This document shows positions 6,396-14,992 of a stretch of 22,822 nucleotides of DNA, in pieces. Position numbers and translations under genes: made by a program. Source of the stretch: Chloroflexota bacterium (GTDB lineage: Bacteria; Cyanobacteriota; Vampirovibrionia; Obscuribacterales; Obscuribacteraceae); NCBI GenBank assembly GCA_005240105.1, contig SBAT01000070.1:1-22822 (forward strand), in the 5' to 3' direction. The notes below the pieces were generated by a model. That model was not told where the DNA came from, did not search any database, and saw nothing but the letters and a program-made list of their open reading frames with translations. Numbering within the stretch: the stretch's first letter is position 1; each line of letters starts with the position of its first letter.

Positions 6396-7228
6396 CAAAA
6401 CGCTCACGCCAATGGCGACTCATACCATTCAGTATTCATGACGGCATAACAAATATGGCCATAGATGAAGCCATTCTAGAAGCGCATCTAAAAGGACTTG
6501 TGCCGCCCACTCTACGGCTCTATGGATTCCAGCCGGCGGCAATTACAATTGGCTACAACCAAAAGCTGCCTGAATATGTCGAGAGGCGAGCTGCAGAAAA
6601 AGGCATCGACATTGCTCGCCGTCCCACAGGTGGTCGTGCAGTTTTGCACCTAAATGATCTAACTTATTCTTTTGTCGGTACTTCAACTAATACCGGTGAC
6701 ACACAAGCTTTCGAAGACGCCTTTTTACAAAACAGCATTCTGGGTGCATATAAGCAAATTTGTCAGGGATTAGAGTTAGCCTTGAAATATCTTGGACTGC
6801 AAGTCGAATCAGGCGAATTGTCCGTTCCGTACAAACACCTGCACGACTGCTTTCTCGCCACAACAGGCAGCGATCTTCACTACAAGGGCAAGAAGCTTAT
6901 CGGCAGCGCTCAATTAAGACGCAAGTGGGCAGTCTTACAACATGGATCATTGCTGCTTAATCAACCCCAATCCATAATGCCGGAATTACTGACGGAAGAA
7001 AGCTCATCAACAGATGAGATAGAGCGTCATGCAAACCTATTCGATATCTTGGGCAAAGAGCTAGACATGAAGACTCTTCAGCAGGCATTTCAGAAAGGCT
7101 TTGAATCGGCCTTCCTAGCTAGTTTTAACGAGCAAGGCTTTATTCCTGAAGAAATTTTTTCCATTGGACAACTGCGCGAAAAACACCTAAGCGCTACCGT
7201 TGCTCCTGCTTGTGCGCATCGACAATAG
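6392..7228 (+). CDS. lipM: Octanoyltransferase LipM-like, lipoate ligase family
   Basis: 278 residues. It belongs to the biotin/lipoate protein ligase catalytic family: WRLIPFSIHDGITNMAIDEAIL at the start, GYNQ, then RRPTGGRAVLH, then HDCF...SDLHYKGKKLIGSAQLRRKWAVLQHGSLLL. The Cys in 'CF' matches the acyl-carrying Cys of Bacillus LipM, which moves octanoate from acyl carrier protein to the lipoyl domain of GcvH. This favours an octanoyltransferase over an ATP-using LplA ligase. It overlaps deoA by four bases. Its last 35 bases overlap the end of the convergent minus-strand gene, so one of the two tails may be unusual. The final residues (SATVAPACAHRQ) look non-conserved. Confidence 0.82.
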   Translation: MTKRSRQWRLIPFSIHDGITNMAIDEAILEAHLKGLVPPTLRLYGFQPAAITIGYNQKLPEYVERRAAEKGIDIARRPTGGRAVLHLNDLTYSFVGTSTNTGDTQAFEDAFLQNSILGAYKQICQGLELALKYLGLQVESGELSVPYKHLHDCFLATTGSDLHYKGKKLIGSAQLRRKWAVLQHGSLLLNQPQSIMPELLTEESSSTDEIERHANLFDILGKELDMKTLQQAFQKGFESAFLASFNEQGFIPEEIFSIGQLREKHLSATVAPACAHRQ

Positions 7229-7754
7229 CTTCTTTACGTTGTTTTTCTTCAATTGCTTTTTTCTTGGCTATGCCCTTAGCAATTTTTGCCAAACGCTTAG
7301 CCTGAACACGCGCTTCTTGTTGTTCTTCCTGGTCCGAATCATGCAGCGCGATAAGCATCCACTCTTCGTAACACTTAGCCAACATCTTCTCGTCTATTGG
7401 TCCTTCGTTTGAGTAGAACTTACCCGTCAGAGCCCGAGCATAAAGCAAATGCGTACCCGGATCGCCGGGATCAAGCTGCACAGCCTTACCGGAAACCCGA
7501 AGAGCCTCGTCAATGTTGTTGTCCGCCAATTCCTTTTCCGCCTGAAAACGTAGAGCGGATGCTTCCGTCATTCTAGCTGCCGGTCCAGTGCCAAAATAGG
7601 AAGAATTGGGACGTTCGCTTGAATAAATTTTCGTGCTTTGTTTGATGCGCGGAGATATTGCATCAGCTTCTGCAGGATTAGCCAGAAGCAATTGCGAGGA
7701 CAGCAATGTCACGGCAGCTGCCGCATATAAAACCTTAGTGCTCACCTTTTTCAT
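7194..7754 (-). CDS. Exported TPR-like protein with basic C-terminus
   Basis: 186 residues from the ATG at 7754; an in-frame ATG at 7778 adds eight. It begins with a signal peptide (MKKVSTK, a hydrophobic stretch, then NPAEADA as likely cleavage site), so it acts outside the cytoplasmic membrane. Residues about 60-120 form TPR-like helical pairs (ALRFQAEKELADNNIDEALRVSGKAVQLDPGDPGTHLLYARAL). The last 50 residues are very rich in K, E, Q and A, likely a long helix. The start overlaps the end of the upstream coiled-coil gene by 20 bases, implying co-translation. Role unknown. Confidence 0.65.
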   Translation of the reverse strand: MKKVSTKVLYAAAAVTLLSSQLLLANPAEADAISPRIKQSTKIYSSERPNSSYFGTGPAARMTEASALRFQAEKELADNNIDEALRVSGKAVQLDPGDPGTHLLYARALTGKFYSNEGPIDEKMLAKCYEEWMLIALHDSDQEEQQEARVQAKRLAKIAKGIAKKKAIEEKQRKEAIVDAHKQEQR

Positions 7755-8112
7755 CCTCGCTTTTTCCTGTCGATTCATCAGTAATGTCTTTGACTTCCAC
7801 GTGTTGGATCATTGCTTGCAAATCAGCAACTTCAACTTCCAATTCCTTCATTCGCACATCAATACGCTGTATCTGCACCAGTTCATTGCGCACACGATCA
7901 AGAAGTGCTCCACCGTCAAGGGTGCTGGTGTCACAGAATAACGAAAACGTCTTAGTCCCTATTGCTTGCAGGTGGCGAACGCGCTCACCGGTCAAGGTCA
8001 TCAGGTCCATTCTCAGCTTGGCAATTTTTGCCGCCCGACCCATCTGATCTGCAGCTTGCTTGGTGCTCTGCTTGAACTTGTTGAGAAAATTTTCGAACGA
8101 TGGTCCGCTCAT
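7735..8112 (-). CDS. Small coiled-coil protein of unknown function
   Basis: 125 residues, cytoplasmic (no signal or membrane segment). Residues 1-45 form a basic amphipathic stretch (FENFLNKFKQSTKQAADQMGRAAKIAKLRMDLMTLTGERV); residues about 75-108 are heptad-like (LLDRVRNELVQIQRIDVRMKELEVEVADLQAMI), a coiled coil; and the tail is acidic (DITDESTGKSEDEKGEH). The layout is reminiscent of small phage-shock-like or zinc-ribbon partner proteins, but no family is recognised. It sits 32 bases after the aspartokinase gene and overlaps the exported protein gene downstream. Confidence 0.55.
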   Translation of the reverse strand: MSGPSFENFLNKFKQSTKQAADQMGRAAKIAKLRMDLMTLTGERVRHLQAIGTKTFSLFCDTSTLDGGALLDRVRNELVQIQRIDVRMKELEVEVADLQAMIQHVEVKDITDESTGKSEDEKGEH

Positions 8113-8144
8113 GCCAACCTAAAACCTTTCTGCTGAAACTTCCT

Positions 8145-8948
8145 CTACTTTACCAGCGACACCGTAACAGCGCTACTGCGAAATGCCATTAATGAACCAA
8201 CAAGGGTACCCTCGTCCTCCGGCTCAAATGTCGAGCGTACTCTAACTACAACTTGCTTTTCCTTGGCCAGCTCGACAGATTTCAAGGCTAGCACCTGGGC
8301 ACCGGCGCGAGCCAGCTCGATCATCTCGTCATAACTGACAAAAGGATATCGCCGGGCTTCGGCATTAGTTCGCGGATCTGCCGTGTAAACTCCACCAACA
8401 TCGGTATATATATCGCAGCGCTCCGCCTTAAGTGCCGCCGCCAGGGCAACAGCAGTTGTATCTGAACCACCACGACCAAGTGTCGTGATTTCATTTGCTT
8501 CCGTCACGCCTTGAAACCCGGCAACAACTGGGATTTCTTTGCGGATGAAGCTCTCTTCCAATGCACGAGGATTTACATCGAGGATTTTCGCGCAACTAAA
8601 TGCGTTGTCTGTTATTACGCCCGCCTGCATACCGGTAAATGAACGCGCTGTTTTCCCTAAAGCCTGAATAGCCATAGACATCAGAGCACATGAGGCTTGC
8701 TCACCTGTCGCCAACAAGGCATCCATTTCACGCAAATTAGAGCTGCCGCTGACGCCATCTGCCAGCCCAATTAAGTGGTCTGTCGTGTGTCCCATAGCCG
8801 AAACAACGACGGCAACTTCATTGCCTTGATTAGCCACGCGAACTGCAATTGCCGCCGCCTTACGGATAAGGTCAGTGTCGGCAACCGAAGTTCCGCCAAA
8901 TTTTAGAACCAATCGAGCCATTCGAACGATCATAACTTGATAAGCCAT
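8145..8948 (-). CDS. lysC: Aspartate kinase catalytic domain without ACT domains
   Basis: About 267 residues; typical monofunctional aspartokinases have about 400. The kinase domain is complete: KFGGTSVAD, the VVVSAMG loop, the LATGEQ-SCALM region, GFQG, TTLGRGGSDTTAVALA and CDIYTDVGGVYTADPR. The protein ends at VRVRSTFEPEDEGTLVGS plus about 15 residues, where the two ACT domains should begin. It phosphorylates aspartate, the first step towards lysine, threonine and methionine. Without ACT domains, feedback inhibition by lysine or threonine would be lost unless another protein supplies it. The start at the ATG at 8948 is chosen for GGCGG upstream; an ATG at 8921 giving MARLVLKFGG is equally plausible by homology. 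Confidence 0.85.
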   Translation of the reverse strand: MAYQVMIVRMARLVLKFGGTSVADTDLIRKAAAIAVRVANQGNEVAVVVSAMGHTTDHLIGLADGVSGSSNLREMDALLATGEQASCALMSMAIQALGKTARSFTGMQAGVITDNAFSCAKILDVNPRALEESFIRKEIPVVAGFQGVTEANEITTLGRGGSDTTAVALAAALKAERCDIYTDVGGVYTADPRTNAEARRYPFVSYDEMIELARAGAQVLALKSVELAKEKQVVVRVRSTFEPEDEGTLVGSLMAFRSSAVTVSLVK

Positions 8949-9033
8949 TGCCAGTCCGCCGAGCGGATGCAAAGTTAATTTAATAGCTTCTTAGATCAAA
9001 TACGTCTCAAGAAGACCGTTTGTCAAGAGGCAT

Positions 9034-10746
9034 TTAAATCTCGTCCATCGGTATGCGCACGCCTGTGCGCTTCGCAAAGTCGATGGCTTCTTGATACCCG
9101 GCATCGGCGTGGCGCAGCACACCCATCGCCGGGTCAGTCGTTAAGACGCGCTGCAGGCGTTGAGCGGCCTCTTCCGTGCCATCGGCGACAATTACTTGCC
9201 CGGCGTGCAGTGAATAACCTATGCCTACGCCACCGCCGTGGTGCACGGAGACCCAGCTTGCACCACCAACTGCATTGATCATGGCGTTTAGAAAAACCCA
9301 ATCGGCAATGGCATCCGATCCATCTTTCATTGACTCTGTTTCACGGTTTGGAGAAGCCACAGAACCGGCATCTAAATGATCCCGTCCAATTACAATCGGC
9401 GCTTTCACTTTGCCTTCTGCCACCATGCGATTGATGATCAATCCCATCTTGGCTCGATCACCATAACCCAGCCAACATATACGTGCCGGCAAGCCCTGGA
9501 ATTTCACCCGCTTACGAGCCATTTCAATCCAACGGCATAGATGTTTATTGTCTGCAAAATTTTGCAAAATGGCTTCATCAATTAGTTCAATATCCGATGC
9601 CTCACCAGACAAAGCGGCCCAGCGGAAAGGACCTTTGCCTTCACAAAACAACGGACGAATAAATGCCGGCACAAAGCCCGGAAATGCAAATGCCTCTTTG
9701 ACACCATTATCAAAAGCAACTTGCCGAATGTTGTTGCCATAATCAAAAACAATGCAATTTTGCTTCTGAAAATCCAGCATGGCTTTCACGTGTTTGGAAA
9801 TTGAGGTCACTGCCAATTCCAAATAACGCTTAGCATCTGATTTACGCAACTCAGCTGCAGCTTCAACACTATACCCTTCAGGAATATATCCATTCAGTGG
9901 ATCATGCGCAGATGTCTGATCGGTAACTACATCAATTGCCACTTTGCGTTTTACAAGTTCCGGCAATACCTCTGCCGCGTTGCCCAACAAAGCGACAGAC
10001 AACCCACGCTTGTTTTCCTTCGCTTCCAGGCACAACTGAATGGCGTGATCTAAATTGTCTGCTTTGACATCAACATATTTGGTTTCCAGACGTCTCTCAA
10101 TTCGACTGGCGTCCACTTCCACGCAGAGCACCACGCCGTCGTTCATTGTTACGGCCAAAGGCTGAGCGCCACCCATGCCACCTAGTCCGCTGGTTAAAAC
10201 AAGTTTGCCTTTCAGGCTGCCACCAAAATGCTTGTCAGCCAGGCTGGCAAAAGTTTCGTATGTCCCCTGTAATATGCCTTGGGTACCAATGTATATCCAG
10301 GAGCCGGCTGTCATCTGTCCATACATGATCAAGCCCTTGCGTTCCAAATCGCGGAAATAGTCCCAATTTGCCCAAGCGCCAACCAAATTAGAGTTGGCAA
10401 TCAAAACGCGAGGGGCATCTTTGTGACTTTTCAAAATCCCCACCGGTTTGCCCGATTGCACCAAAAGCGTCTCATCGGATTGCAGCTCGGTTAGAGCCTT
10501 AACAATGCCCTTAAGTGACTGCCAGTTGCGCGCAGCTTTGCCGGAACCACCGTAAACAACCAGTTCTTGCGGGTGCTCGGCAACCTCAGGGTCAAGGTTA
10601 TTCAAGAGCATTCTTAAGGCTGCTTCCTGGACCCAATCCTTGCAAACAAGCGCATTGCCACGAGGAGCTCTGACGGTAATCGGCTTATCCGCGGACAGAA
10701 TTGCCTTGACCATTTCTGTGCCGGACATCGCTGTAGATGTTGTCAT
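9034..10746 (-). CDS. hutU: Urocanate hydratase
   Basis: 570 residues from the ATG preceded by AGGGAG; an in-frame extension to 10782 lacks such a site. It converts urocanate to imidazolone propionate with bound NAD+, the second step of histidine breakdown, in the cytoplasm. Family features seen are YGGSGKAARNW (about 65-75), GGMGGAQPLA, YGNNIRQVAF, ARICWLGYGDRAKMG, and the C-terminal HHGGGVGIGYSLHAGQVIVADG with RHADAGY. Length is standard. No hutH, hutI or hutG lies nearby, so the rest of the pathway would be elsewhere. It heads a minus-strand run into lysC, 85 bases on, and is divergent from the mutase gene. Confidence 0.95.
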   Translation of the reverse strand: MTTSTAMSGTEMVKAILSADKPITVRAPRGNALVCKDWVQEAALRMLLNNLDPEVAEHPQELVVYGGSGKAARNWQSLKGIVKALTELQSDETLLVQSGKPVGILKSHKDAPRVLIANSNLVGAWANWDYFRDLERKGLIMYGQMTAGSWIYIGTQGILQGTYETFASLADKHFGGSLKGKLVLTSGLGGMGGAQPLAVTMNDGVVLCVEVDASRIERRLETKYVDVKADNLDHAIQLCLEAKENKRGLSVALLGNAAEVLPELVKRKVAIDVVTDQTSAHDPLNGYIPEGYSVEAAAELRKSDAKRYLELAVTSISKHVKAMLDFQKQNCIVFDYGNNIRQVAFDNGVKEAFAFPGFVPAFIRPLFCEGKGPFRWAALSGEASDIELIDEAILQNFADNKHLCRWIEMARKRVKFQGLPARICWLGYGDRAKMGLIINRMVAEGKVKAPIVIGRDHLDAGSVASPNRETESMKDGSDAIADWVFLNAMINAVGGASWVSVHHGGGVGIGYSLHAGQVIVADGTEEAAQRLQRVLTTDPAMGVLRHADAGYQEAIDFAKRTGVRIPMDEI

Positions 10747-10869
10747 TAAATCTCCCTCTTGGAACTCATAACGGTGAGCCATCTATAGTGTAGACTGACA
10801 AGTGATGATCATATCAATCTGGGGGTTCAAAAATCCGTCCAGACATGACAAAAAGGCAGCAATAAAAAA

Positions 10870-12507
10870 ATGGTCCAAGAACAGATTAAGCCGGAAGAAA
10901 AGCAACAACAGTTGAGTGCAAACCAAATTAAATACAGCCTGTCGAACATTCCGCTCAAAACTTACTACACTCCGGACGATTTAAAAGGATGGGACTACAA
11001 GAAGGATCTAAGCGATCCAGGAGTATTCCCTTATACGCGCGGCATCCACCCGGATATGTATCGCGGCAAAGTTTGGACCATGCGTCAATTCGCCGGATTC
11101 GGCGGACCGGAAGAAACAAACGCTCGTTTCAAGTACCTTCTTGCCCAAGGTCAAACAGGACTATCTACAGCTTTTGACTTACCAACATTAATGGGCTACG
11201 ACTCCGATCATCCACGCGCGCATGGCGAAGTTGGAGTTTGCGGTGTTGCTGTTGACAGTTTGGAAGACATAGAAATTCTCTACAACGAACTTCCGCTTGA
11301 TGTTATTTCCACATCAATGACTATAAATGGGCCGGCATCAATCATCTTTGCGATGTTTTTAGCCAATGCAGAAAATCGTGGCTTTGATCTGAAGAAATTA
11401 AATGGCACCTTACAGAACGATATCTTCAAGGAATACATCGCCCAAAAGACTTATCTTTTGCCACCACGTCCGGCATTGAAGCTAATTCAAGACATGATGG
11501 TGTATACCACCAACAATGTTCCAAGATGGAACTTTATTTCCGTTAGCGGCTATCACATCAGGGAAGCCGGCGCGACAGCTGTGCAAGAATTGGCATTTAC
11601 ACTTGCCGATGGCTTCGCCTATGTTGATGCCGGTCTTGAAGCTGGTCTTAAGCTGGATGACTTTGTTCCGCGCTTGTCCTTCTTCTTCAACTCCCATATA
11701 GACTTCTTTGAAGAAATTGCAAAATATCGTGCTGCTCGCCGCATATGGGCCAAGCGCATGCGTGATCATTATGGTTCGACTAACGAGCGCACATTAAAAT
11801 TGCGTTTCCACACACAAACAGCAGGCTGCAGCTTAACTGCGCAACAGCCGGAAAACAACATCATTCGTACAGCCATTGAAGCGCTTGCCGGCGTCCTTGG
11901 CGGCACCCAATCACTGCACACAAATTCAATGGATGAAGTGCTTGGTCTGCCAACACAAAAGGCAGCGCACATTGCACTGCGCACACAGCAGATTCTTGCT
12001 TATGAGACTGGAGTTGCCGATGTGGTTGATCCACTTGCCGGTTCATACTACGTAGAGTGGCTGACCAATGAAATGGAAAAACAAGCCAATGAGTACTTCA
12101 AGAAAATTGAAGAGATTGGTGGCGTAATGGCCGGCATTGAGAAGGGCTTCTTCATGAAAGAAATAGCTGATGCCGCTTACCACTTCCAGCAAAAACTGGA
12201 CAGCAAAGAAAGAATCTTTGTCGGACTAAATGGATTCACAGAAGAATCCCCCGGTCAAAACATTGAAATACTCAAGATTGGCCTTGAATACGAACAACGT
12301 CAGACTGAACGCTTGAAGAAATTGCGGGCGCGTCGCGACAACAAGAAAGTTGAAGAGTCCCTAGAAAAACTCAAGACCGGCGCAAGAGCAGGGGAAAACA
12401 CATTCCCTCTGTTGCTTGATGCAGTGAAGACTTATGCAACGGTCGGCGAAATAGCACATGCATTGAAAGAAGTCTGGGGCGCATATCGCGAACCGGCGGT
12501 GTTTTAA
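10870..12507 (+). CDS. Methylmalonyl/isobutyryl-CoA mutase family large subunit
   Basis: 545 residues: the substrate-binding TIM barrel only, with no B12-binding domain, so a separate small subunit is required. It performs adenosylcobalamin-dependent carbon-skeleton rearrangement of an acyl-CoA. Seen are YTRGIHPDMYRGKVWTMRQF (55-74), STAFDLPT, GTLQNDIFKEYIAQKTYLLPP (179-199), SGYHIREAGAT with the active-site His at 229, TQTAGCSLTAQQP and QSLHTNSMDE. Classical methylmalonyl-CoA mutases have Arg in the R-N/G-T-Y motif that binds the substrate carboxylate; here the matching residue is Gln192 (AQKTY), as in isobutyryl-CoA and related mutases. Substrate is therefore left open. It is followed 20 bases later by a TPR gene in the same direction. 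Confidence 0.88.
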   Translation: MVQEQIKPEEKQQQLSANQIKYSLSNIPLKTYYTPDDLKGWDYKKDLSDPGVFPYTRGIHPDMYRGKVWTMRQFAGFGGPEETNARFKYLLAQGQTGLSTAFDLPTLMGYDSDHPRAHGEVGVCGVAVDSLEDIEILYNELPLDVISTSMTINGPASIIFAMFLANAENRGFDLKKLNGTLQNDIFKEYIAQKTYLLPPRPALKLIQDMMVYTTNNVPRWNFISVSGYHIREAGATAVQELAFTLADGFAYVDAGLEAGLKLDDFVPRLSFFFNSHIDFFEEIAKYRAARRIWAKRMRDHYGSTNERTLKLRFHTQTAGCSLTAQQPENNIIRTAIEALAGVLGGTQSLHTNSMDEVLGLPTQKAAHIALRTQQILAYETGVADVVDPLAGSYYVEWLTNEMEKQANEYFKKIEEIGGVMAGIEKGFFMKEIADAAYHFQQKLDSKERIFVGLNGFTEESPGQNIEILKIGLEYEQRQTERLKKLRARRDNKKVEESLEKLKTGARAGENTFPLLLDAVKTYATVGEIAHALKEVWGAYREPAVF

Positions 12508-12527
12508 GACGAAAGGGTCTTGAATTG

Positions 12528-13292
12528 ATGCGGATCGAGAGAATTATTGGCTTGACTATCTGTGCAGTTTTCTCGTGCTCAATTGCGCAGGCTGCGACCA
12601 AAGAGTCGCGATCACACGCGGAGAAAGGCATCGCCCTCTACAATCAAGGCAAGTATGATGCGGCAGCTGCTGAGTTTCGCAAGGCATTGGCTATTGATTC
12701 TAAAAGTGTTGACTACCACAACGATCTGAGTGCTGCACTCAAGGCACAAGGGAAATTGAACGAAGCGATTGCTGAAGCAAAAACATCCATCAAATGCGCA
12801 CCAGGTCGTGCCGTTAGCCATGCCAACCTAGCCAATTTGCTTTTTGAAGCCAAGCAATATCCGGCAGCCGAAGCGGCTTACCGGCAAGCTATCAAGCTCG
12901 CTCCCAAAAATGCCCAGTATCACACCAACCTCGGGTTGTGTTTGAAGCTCGAGAGTAAAGCAGCCGAAGCGGAAAAAGAATATCGCCAAGCTCTAAAACT
13001 TAAACCCAACGATACGGATGCTTCTGTGCATTTAGCAAGTTTGCTGCGCGACAAGAAAGACAAGAAATATCGAGATGAGATTGAGAAATTAGCGCAACAA
13101 GCAGTAAAGAACGCACCAAAAGACGCTGAAGCACACTTAGCTCTAGCCAATGCCTTGAAAGACAACCACAAGGATGCCGCAGCAATCAAGGAATACGAAG
13201 AGGCATTAAAATTGAAACCCAATCATCCAAGCGCCGCCAAAATCAAAGAATTCATTGACTTTCTAAAAAATCGCCCCGATTCCCGTATCTAA
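12528..13292 (+). CDS. Exported TPR protein with about six repeats
   Basis: 254 residues. The start has a signal-peptide shape (MRIERIIGLTICAVFSC..., then AQA-ATKES), and the Cys near residue 18 could alternatively make it a lipoprotein. The rest is about six tetratricopeptide repeats of 34 residues with the usual A/L/G pattern (KGIALYNQGKYDAAAAEFRK; HANLANLLFEAKQYPAAEAA; HTNLGLCLKLESKAAEAEKE; LALANALKDNHKDAAAIKEY). It probably scaffolds protein contacts in the periplasm or at the outer surface. AAAGGG lies ten bases before the ATG; a TTG one codon earlier is an alternative start. It sits between the mutase gene and the RNase J-like gene, one base from the latter. Confidence 0.75.
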   Translation: MRIERIIGLTICAVFSCSIAQAATKESRSHAEKGIALYNQGKYDAAAAEFRKALAIDSKSVDYHNDLSAALKAQGKLNEAIAEAKTSIKCAPGRAVSHANLANLLFEAKQYPAAEAAYRQAIKLAPKNAQYHTNLGLCLKLESKAAEAEKEYRQALKLKPNDTDASVHLASLLRDKKDKKYRDEIEKLAQQAVKNAPKDAEAHLALANALKDNHKDAAAIKEYEEALKLKPNHPSAAKIKEFIDFLKNRPDSRI

Positions 13293-13293
13293 G

Positions 13294-14985
13294 ATGACAA
13301 CCAACAACAGCACCGATTTGAAATATGACCGTTTGTCCATTGTCCCACTTGGTGGACAAGGTGAGCTAGGACAAGTCCTCTGGATGCTGAGTTATGCCGG
13401 AGAGATTCTCCTCATCGACGCCGGTGCTGCCTATCCGAGCGAAGATATGCCCGGCGTAGATTTGCTTTTACCAAACACAAATTTTCTGGAAGCCAATCAA
13501 GAACGGATAAAAGCTCTGGTTCTAACCAACGGACACGAAGAACATTCAGGCGGTGTTTCTTATCTCCTACAGCATTTGAACATCCCTCGCCTCATGGGTC
13601 CTAAATTTGTCACGACACTGGTTTCACAAGGACTGAAAAATACAAACAACACGGTAATTGATACAGTCGAAATAAATCACACCTATGAAATAGGCAGTTT
13701 TGAAGTGGAATGGATTCGTGTCAATGATGCTATTGCCGACGCCTGCGCATTACGCATTGGCACACCAGAGGGCAACATCATCTATACCTCTAGTTTTAAA
13801 CTCGATCAAACGCCGGTTGATAATCGCCTGCTTGATTTCAACCAGCTGGCCAAAATAGGTGATCAAGGCGTCCTACTTCTAATTAGCGATTCATCCGGAG
13901 TGGAAACAACTGGGTACACACCATCTGAAAAGGTAGTCGGACCCAATCTGGAAAAACATATTGCTAACGCCAAGGGCCGCGCTGTTGTTGTCCAGCCCGG
14001 CACAAATACACACCGCTTGCAAATTCTTTTTGATCTGGCACACAAGCTCAATCGCAAGGTTGTCCTCTATGGTGACATATTGCTGCAAACGGCAGTAGTT
14101 GCCGTTATCACAGGCAATTTAACTTACGATCGCAAGATTGAATCCAGCCTGGAAGACATCAAGAAACTAAAAGATGACGAAGTTTTGATTGTTGCAACTG
14201 GTCCTGAGGGCGACGCGTTCAAAATCATCCATGACCTGGCTTACGATAAATGCAGTGACTTCAAACTAAAATCCGGTGATACCGTAATTTACAGTTCCGA
14301 TGTTACACCTGGCAGATCAAGACAAATGGCCATGGTCTTAGATCAGTTTCTAGCAAAAGACATCCACGCCATATCTGGTGCCCGACAAAACGTGCACGTC
14401 TCGGCTCACCCGGCTCAAGAAGACTTGAAGTTCATGCTTTCCATCACCAAACCGCAATTGTTTGTTCCGGCTCTTGGTGAAGGGCGCCACATTATGCAGC
14501 ACGCCCAACTGGCAATTGACTTTGGTATCCCGGCAGAATCTGTTTTCCCCCTGCAAAATGGCGAGATTTTGGAAATCAGAGATGGCAATCCCCGAGTAGA
14601 AAACACAATTGAAGCAACAGGTGTTCTCTACAACCGCGACCAGGGCGAGAAAGTCACTTCGTTTTCGGTCAAGGAAAGATTGGTCCTAAGCCTGGAAGGC
14701 GTCATCACCATCGGGCTGGTAATCGGCACCAACAAAGAATTACTCTCCGGTCCAACCATAGAAGCCAACGGCTCAGGTTTCTTGCGATCAGACACATGGC
14801 AGAAAGTGAAAAAAGACCTGCACAAAGCAGTCCTTGATGCGCACGCCTTTTGGGTAAAGACAAAGGTACCGGACATGAGCTCATTACGCAGCCAAGTACG
14901 CGAAGTAGCCAATAAGACAATTAGAGGCCAGCTACAGTCTAAGCCGGTAGTGCAAGTATTAGTACACGAACTAGCGACGAACTAA
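13294..14985 (+). CDS. RNase J homologue lacking most metal ligands
   Basis: 563 residues, full RNase J length: metallo-beta-lactamase plus beta-CASP core and a C-terminal domain. Family landmarks are clear: IVPLGGQGELG (16-26), DAGAAYPSEDMPGVD, TPVDNRLLDFNQLAKIGDQGVLLL, SDSSGVETTGYTPSE, NTHRLQ and VSAHPAQEDLKFML. The catalytic HxHxDH is NGHEEH (79-84); the His of the HSIPD-type segment is Asn144; the Asp of TGDFK is Ser167; the His of P-x-HGE is Leu394 (PALGEGRH). His81, His84 and the beta-CASP His372 remain. Canonical RNase J is a two-zinc 5'-exonuclease and endonuclease; this one should be poorly active or inactive and may act as an RNA-binding or regulatory partner of an active paralogue. 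It lies one base after the TPR gene. Confidence 0.85.
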   Translation: MTTNNSTDLKYDRLSIVPLGGQGELGQVLWMLSYAGEILLIDAGAAYPSEDMPGVDLLLPNTNFLEANQERIKALVLTNGHEEHSGGVSYLLQHLNIPRLMGPKFVTTLVSQGLKNTNNTVIDTVEINHTYEIGSFEVEWIRVNDAIADACALRIGTPEGNIIYTSSFKLDQTPVDNRLLDFNQLAKIGDQGVLLLISDSSGVETTGYTPSEKVVGPNLEKHIANAKGRAVVVQPGTNTHRLQILFDLAHKLNRKVVLYGDILLQTAVVAVITGNLTYDRKIESSLEDIKKLKDDEVLIVATGPEGDAFKIIHDLAYDKCSDFKLKSGDTVIYSSDVTPGRSRQMAMVLDQFLAKDIHAISGARQNVHVSAHPAQEDLKFMLSITKPQLFVPALGEGRHIMQHAQLAIDFGIPAESVFPLQNGEILEIRDGNPRVENTIEATGVLYNRDQGEKVTSFSVKERLVLSLEGVITIGLVIGTNKELLSGPTIEANGSGFLRSDTWQKVKKDLHKAVLDAHAFWVKTKVPDMSSLRSQVREVANKTIRGQLQSKPVVQVLVHELATN

Positions 14986-14992
14986 CACGCTC

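Noticed and set aside
8113..8160. Frameshift hiding an ACT domain of the aspartokinase
   Set aside because: Only 32 bases separate its stop from the next gene, and no other frame there encodes ACT-like sequence.
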